This document shows, one piece after another, positions 60,660 to 64,000 of a stretch of 64,000 bases of DNA (positions are counted from its first letter, which is position 1; every line of letters begins with the position of its first letter). A program made the translations under genes and the position numbers. The stretch is from contig NZ_FNNU01000004.1 of assembly GCF_900106975.1 (NCBI RefSeq), forward strand, positions 1 to 64,000, in the 5' to 3' direction. Source of the stretch: Pseudomonas kuykendallii (lineage in GTDB: Bacteria > Pseudomonadota > Gammaproteobacteria > Pseudomonadales > Pseudomonadaceae). The notes beneath the pieces are model-generated. The model was not told where the DNA came from. It saw only the letters and a program-made list of their open reading frames with translations, and did no database searches.

Positions 60660-61925
60660 CTAGGGTTCGAGCAGCTCGATGGCGCTGACCTGCTCCGGGG
60701 AGAAGCGGAACAACGCCTCGCCGGGCAGCTTCACGGCGCGACGGATCACGATGTGCCCGTCCGTATCGAGCCCGCCGAAGCGTCCCTCGGCATTCACGCC
60801 ACGCTCGCTGCGCAGGCGGATCAGCCTGCCGCGATAACGGGAAGGCTGCTGGAGCAGGCGCTCGACGCTCAGCGGCCGGGGCTCGCTGGCGACAGGCTCA
60901 GGCGGGCTGGCCGGCGGCTGCGGATCGGTCGCCTGGACCACCGGCCGGCGTGGCGAATCCACCGGGGCCGGCCGCTCATCCGGCACGCGGGGATAATGAT
61001 CGCCCTGCACGAACCAGCCACGCTGGGGGGTCTTGCTCAGCTGCAGCGTCAGGCGCTGCGACCTGCCGGCGATCGATGCCTGCACGACGACGTCGGCGCG
61101 GCTCGCCGGCCACGCCAGCCCGGCGAGCGGTTGCACGCGCACCTCGCGGGTGGCGAAGCGGCGCTGCAGGTAATCGGTGATCACGTAGCGCAGCGTGTCT
61201 TCGTTATCGAGATGGGTATCGACCCCCTCCTCGCGGTAACGCAGCCGGTCGGCGAACAGTTCGACACGGCCGTTGAGGCGGGTGGCGTACGGCGCCGGTA
61301 GCGACAGGTGGAATTCGCCGGCCAGCTTGTTCGGCGCCAGCGGTTGCAGGTCGAGGTGCAGGCTGTAACCCTCGCTCAGGCTTCGCACCTGCGGCAACTG
61401 GCTTCCCGGCGCCAGCCAGCTCAGCTCGACGTCCGCCACGCCCGGGCGATCCTCGGGAAGTACGTCGAGGCGCACCACACCCGTCACCGGGCGGTGCAGA
61501 CGGATGCGCAGCTCGCGGTGAGCGGCGCCCTCGCCCTCCTCGCGCAGGCTGAGCACGCCGTCGATCAGCTCGCCCTGCTGCGGTGCGAAGCGCTGGCCGT
61601 TGAGCTGGCCGTTGAGGCGGATGTCCAGTTCCGGCGGCGACGTCGGCTCGCGTCTGGCCCAGTCGAGGCTGAAAATCCGCTCCAGACGCTGAGGATCGCT
61701 GCCGGCCATCATCGTCAGCCCGACCACCAGCGGAATGACGCCCAGTGCGCACAGCAGCACGGCCCTGCGTGCCAGGTTCCAGCGGAACAGCACGAACAGC
61801 AGGGTCAGCGGCGGCAGCAACGCACCGATGCCCCACAGCAGGCTGCTGCGAAAGGCCAGCAGCACCAGCCAGAGCAGCCCGATGGCGATCAGCAGCACGC
61901 CGCTGCCCGCCAGCAGCGTCGCCAT
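60660..61925 (-). CDS. Membrane protein of unknown function (PA1595-like)
   Basis: A 421-residue protein: three N-terminal membrane helices (about residues 5-75), then a long soluble, proline-rich region (about 300-345) and a C-terminal beta-rich part. No known family was recognised. An alternative TTG start at 61961, overlapping the upstream thioesterase stop (TTGA), would give 433 residues and translational coupling. It is downstream of the two thioesterase genes. Confidence 0.7.
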   Translation of the reverse strand: MATLLAGSGVLLIAIGLLWLVLLAFRSSLLWGIGALLPPLTLLFVLFRWNLARRAVLLCALGVIPLVVGLTMMAGSDPQRLERIFSLDWARREPTSPPELDIRLNGQLNGQRFAPQQGELIDGVLSLREEGEGAAHRELRIRLHRPVTGVVRLDVLPEDRPGVADVELSWLAPGSQLPQVRSLSEGYSLHLDLQPLAPNKLAGEFHLSLPAPYATRLNGRVELFADRLRYREEGVDTHLDNEDTLRYVITDYLQRRFATREVRVQPLAGLAWPASRADVVVQASIAGRSQRLTLQLSKTPQRGWFVQGDHYPRVPDERPAPVDSPRRPVVQATDPQPPASPPEPVASEPRPLSVERLLQQPSRYRGRLIRLRSERGVNAEGRFGGLDTDGHIVIRRAVKLPGEALFRFSPEQVSAIELLEP

Positions 61926-61957
61926 ACCGATGTCGCTCAACCCGGAAAACGCTTCGT

Positions 61958-62404
61958 TCAAGGCTTGTCGACCTTGAAATGCGCCCGCGCGGTGGCGATC
62001 GGCTCGCTCTGGCGGCTCTGCCAGGCGGTGATCGCGACATTCGCCACGCGCCGCCCCTGGCGCCAGACCTGGCATTGCGCGTAGGTATCGCGGTAATGCC
62101 CGGCACGCAGGTAATCGATGGAGAAATCGATGATCTTCGGCATGTGCGGAATGCCCATGAACATCAGCAGGTGCAGCAGACCGGCCTGCTCCATGAAGCC
62201 GGCGATGACCCCGCCGTGAATCGCCGGGAGCGTCGGGTTGCCGATCAGATCCTTGTTCGCCGGCAAACGGAACACCATGTCCTCGCCCATCCGCAGGCAC
62301 TCGACGCCGAGCAGCCGCGCGTAAGGAATCAGGGCGATCAGGCCGTCGTAGTCGTTCCTCTCATGGGCGTCGCGCACCTGCTGGTTGAGATCGAGCGCGG
62401 TCAT
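61958..62404 (-). CDS. PaaI-type hotdog thioesterase, second of pair
   Basis: A 148-residue hotdog-fold thioesterase with motif IHGGVIAGFMEQAG (catalytic region HGG...E). It overlaps the preceding thioesterase gene by ATGA (62401-62404). The pair likely forms a hetero-oligomer or has related acyl-CoA substrates; neither is known. Confidence 0.85.
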   Translation of the reverse strand: MTALDLNQQVRDAHERNDYDGLIALIPYARLLGVECLRMGEDMVFRLPANKDLIGNPTLPAIHGGVIAGFMEQAGLLHLLMFMGIPHMPKIIDFSIDYLRAGHYRDTYAQCQVWRQGRRVANVAITAWQSRQSEPIATARAHFKVDKP

Positions 62405-62877
62405 GCGCCACCGCCCTGGATGTCGCGCGTGACCGGAGCACCCGCGCGGGCGTTCTTGCCCATCCGCATGAAGGTGCCTACGACATGGGCGATCGGCTGC
62501 TGCGGATCGTCCTGATAGGCGTAGCCGCGGGTGAAGATGACGTTCTCGGTGACGCGGTAGCACTCGGCGAAGCCGAAGACATCCTTGAGCGGTTCGGCCG
62601 GATGCATGTAGTCGATGCGCAGGTCGAGCGTCGGGCAGATCTCGAACTCCGGCAGCACGCAAACCGTCGAAATGCCGCACGTGGTGTCCATCAGGGTGGT
62701 GATCGCGCCGCCGTGGATCACGCCTGTTTCAGGGTTGCCTACGATCTGCTGGCTGTACGGCAGGCACAGTGTCAGCCCCTGTGCATTACCGGCATGTACC
62801 TGCATGCCGAGCACCTGACAATGGCGCAATGCGGAGAGGAAGCGCGTGGCTTTCTCGACGATGGCGGTTTCACTCAT
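62401..62877 (-). CDS. PaaI-type hotdog thioesterase, first of pair
   Basis: A 158-residue hotdog thioesterase with VIHGGAITTLMDTTCG (typical HGGxxxxxxD). Start ATG at 62877 gives MSETAIVEK. It is followed by its paralogue with an overlap. Both resemble PA1594/PA1593-type proteins from memory. Confidence 0.85.
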   Translation of the reverse strand: MSETAIVEKATRFLSALRHCQVLGMQVHAGNAQGLTLCLPYSQQIVGNPETGVIHGGAITTLMDTTCGISTVCVLPEFEICPTLDLRIDYMHPAEPLKDVFGFAECYRVTENVIFTRGYAYQDDPQQPIAHVVGTFMRMGKNARAGAPVTRDIQGGGA

Positions 62878-63047
62878 ACGACATTTCCGGGTGATTTTTA
62901 TGCCGCCGATGATACCCGCTCCACCGCGCGCCAGGCAGCTTAGCAACCCTCGGCGAGAATTTTTGCTCGATAGATAAGGAACTTAGGCGCAAACGTACCG
63001 TTCAAACGGGGTGAGATTTGGAAGGTCACTCTGAGGAGAAATACAAA

Positions 63048-63311
63048 ATGAACAAATCCCTGTCCCTCGCCTTGATTCTGGCGGCCAGCATGGGCCTTGC
63101 AGCCTGCGACAGCGGTTCCGAGAACAAGAAGCAAGATGCTCAGGAACACGCCAACGAAGCTCAGGAGCATGCCAACAAGGCAGCCGAAGAGCAGAGCAAG
63201 GCGGTCGAGGACACCAACGAAGCGAACCAGGAAGCCGCCGAGGAAGCGAAGGACGACGGTCAAACTCCGCCGCCACCTGCCGCCACTCCGGCACCGGAAG
63301 CCAACAAGTAA
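63048..63311 (+). CDS. Small lipoprotein with repetitive coiled-coil region
   Basis: An 87-residue lipoprotein: signal peptide with lipobox LAAC (Cys20), then a charged helical segment (residues 25-70) with the repeats QEHANEAQEHANKAAEEQ and EDTNEANQEAAEEAK, and a proline-rich end. It resembles Lpp/OprI-like small outer membrane lipoproteins in organisation only. GAGGAG precedes the start by about 12 bases. Confidence 0.75.
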   Translation: MNKSLSLALILAASMGLAACDSGSENKKQDAQEHANEAQEHANKAAEEQSKAVEDTNEANQEAAEEAKDDGQTPPPPAATPAPEANK

Positions 63312-63341
63312 GATCGTATCGCGACCTTACCGTAGGCATGA

Positions 63342-63368
63342 AAAAGGCCCGCCAAAAGCGGGCCTTTT
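63342..63368. terminator. Bidirectional rho-independent terminator
   Basis: AAAAGGCCCGC-CAAAA-GCGGGCCTTTT, an 11-bp perfect stem between convergent lipoprotein and MAPEG genes. Confidence 0.9.
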
Positions 63369-63388
63369 CTTTTGTCGGGAAAAAGCGC

Positions 63389-63778
63389 TCAGAGCGTCGG
63401 CGTGAGCATCAGCAACAGGCAGCAAGCGAGGCCGACGAACCACACCAGGCTGCGCTGCCAGGTCAGCCCGATGTAGTAAAACCACAGATAGACGAGGCGG
63501 CTGATCACGAAGATGACCGCCAGTGCGTCGACCAGCCAGCCGTGGGTCTGCGTGGTATGCGCCATCAGCACGCCGGCAAGGAACAGCGGGAAGATCTCGA
63601 TGCTGTTGAGGTGGGCGGCCAGGGCCCGCGCGCCGGCGCCCGTCAGGTTAGCCTGCTGCGCGCGCGGATGGCGGTTATCGTAGCCGCCGTTTTCGGCGTT
63701 CATTGCCTTGGCCACCGGCAGCTTGGCGAGGTAGATCAGCAAAGCGGCGATGAATACACACCAGAAAGGTACGCTCAT
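63389..63778 (-). CDS. MAPEG-family membrane protein
   Basis: A 129-residue membrane protein with four helices and the MAPEG motif region (QQANLTGAGARALAAHLNSIEIFPLFLAGV). MAPEG proteins are glutathione-dependent membrane enzymes in eukaryotes; the bacterial role is unknown. It overlaps the upstream DUF599 gene by ATGA (63775-63778). Confidence 0.85.
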   Translation of the reverse strand: MSVPFWCVFIAALLIYLAKLPVAKAMNAENGGYDNRHPRAQQANLTGAGARALAAHLNSIEIFPLFLAGVLMAHTTQTHGWLVDALAVIFVISRLVYLWFYYIGLTWQRSLVWFVGLACCLLLMLTPTL

Positions 63779-64000
63779 TCATTTTTCTCCTTGGGCGGCT
63801 CTGCCGCGTGAGTGGGGGTGTAGACCATGACCTTCAATACATCGGAGTGGAACTCGCGGCGGTAGAGAACGAGCACCACCCCCGCGGTGACCAGCATGAA
63901 CAACCACGGATGGATGAACCAGCCGAGCATCGCCATACCGAAATAATAGGCCCGCAGGCCGAAGTTGAACTGGTTGGCCGCCATGGAGATCACCCGCGCC
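63775..64000 (-). CDS. DUF599-family membrane protein, C-terminal part (cut by window edge)
   Basis: About 75 codons are present, running off the right edge. The sequence (RVISMAANQFNFGLRAYYFGMAML, then a WF.HPWLF helix) matches the C-terminal part of DUF599 proteins. It is upstream of the MAPEG gene with a 4-base overlap. No function can be inferred. Confidence 0.75.
   Translation of the reverse strand, partial: ARVISMAANQFNFGLRAYYFGMAMLGWFIHPWLFMLVTAGVVLVLYRREFHSDVLKVMVYTPTHAAEPPKEKNE

Overview
The window is high-GC chromosomal DNA of a Pseudomonas, probably close to the P. aeruginosa / P. nitroreducens / P. citronellolis group. The evidence is protein-level recognition of many Pseudomonas-type products and a run of genes (about 23.5-51.3 kb) whose order matches, from memory, PAO1 PA2795-PA2832: dusA, tal, rssC-rssB, PilZ, mlaA, queF, cupredoxin, ABC exporter, GST, fadE, tRNA-Gly/tRNA-Glu, sagS, ospR-gpx, msrB, alaA, htpX, tpm. 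The right end (htpG, a membrane protein, two thioesterases) resembles the PAO1 PA1596-PA1593 neighbourhood. No IS element, integrase, prophage or CRISPR array was seen.

Layout. 1-3 kb: aldehyde dehydrogenase exaC (cut by the window edge) and the PQQ-precursor protease pqqF, part of an ethanol-oxidation/PQQ region. 3.2-11.4 kb: a respiratory formate dehydrogenase module fdhD-fdnGHI-fdhE followed by a moaA paralogue. The catalytic residue of FdnG is encoded by a Cys codon, not a selenocysteine UGA, and moaA sits where I would expect selAB. 11.4-13.7 kb: dialkylglycine decarboxylase dgdA with a divergent LysR regulator. 13.8-19.7 kb: a lone GvpU-like protein, a YcaC hydrolase, LysR, MFS transporter, amidase and a VOC protein. 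19.8-23.4 kb: LysR, a ParD-like protein translationally coupled to a second-type methionine aminopeptidase with a palindrome upstream, a nucleoside-gate-like membrane protein and an unknown small protein.

23.5-36.4 kb is the conserved core: tRNA modification (dusA, queF), transaldolase, a PP2C/STAS signalling pair, MlaA, copper protein, ABC exporter and FadE. 36.5-41.2 kb is an apparent accessory cassette between the core and a tRNA-Gly/tRNA-Glu pair. It holds a thermolysin-like zinc protease, a ComEC-type metallo-beta-lactamase-fold hydrolase in the same operon, and a divergently transcribed patatin-like phospholipase. This is the best candidate here for an undescribed multi-enzyme system, possibly a defence or toxin module, although no direct functional evidence is visible.

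41.3-53.6 kb returns to core genes: tRNAs, SagS hybrid kinase, oxidative-stress defence (fRMsr, OspR-Gpx, MsrB, OsmC-like, pirin, DLH) and the HtpX protease. 53.7-58.4 kb encodes an MHYT-PAS-histidine kinase-REC-HPt sensor coupled to a REC/HD-GYP cyclic-di-GMP phosphodiesterase. 58.6-64 kb has htpG, a membrane protein, two hotdog thioesterases, a small lipoprotein, a MAPEG protein and a truncated DUF599 protein.
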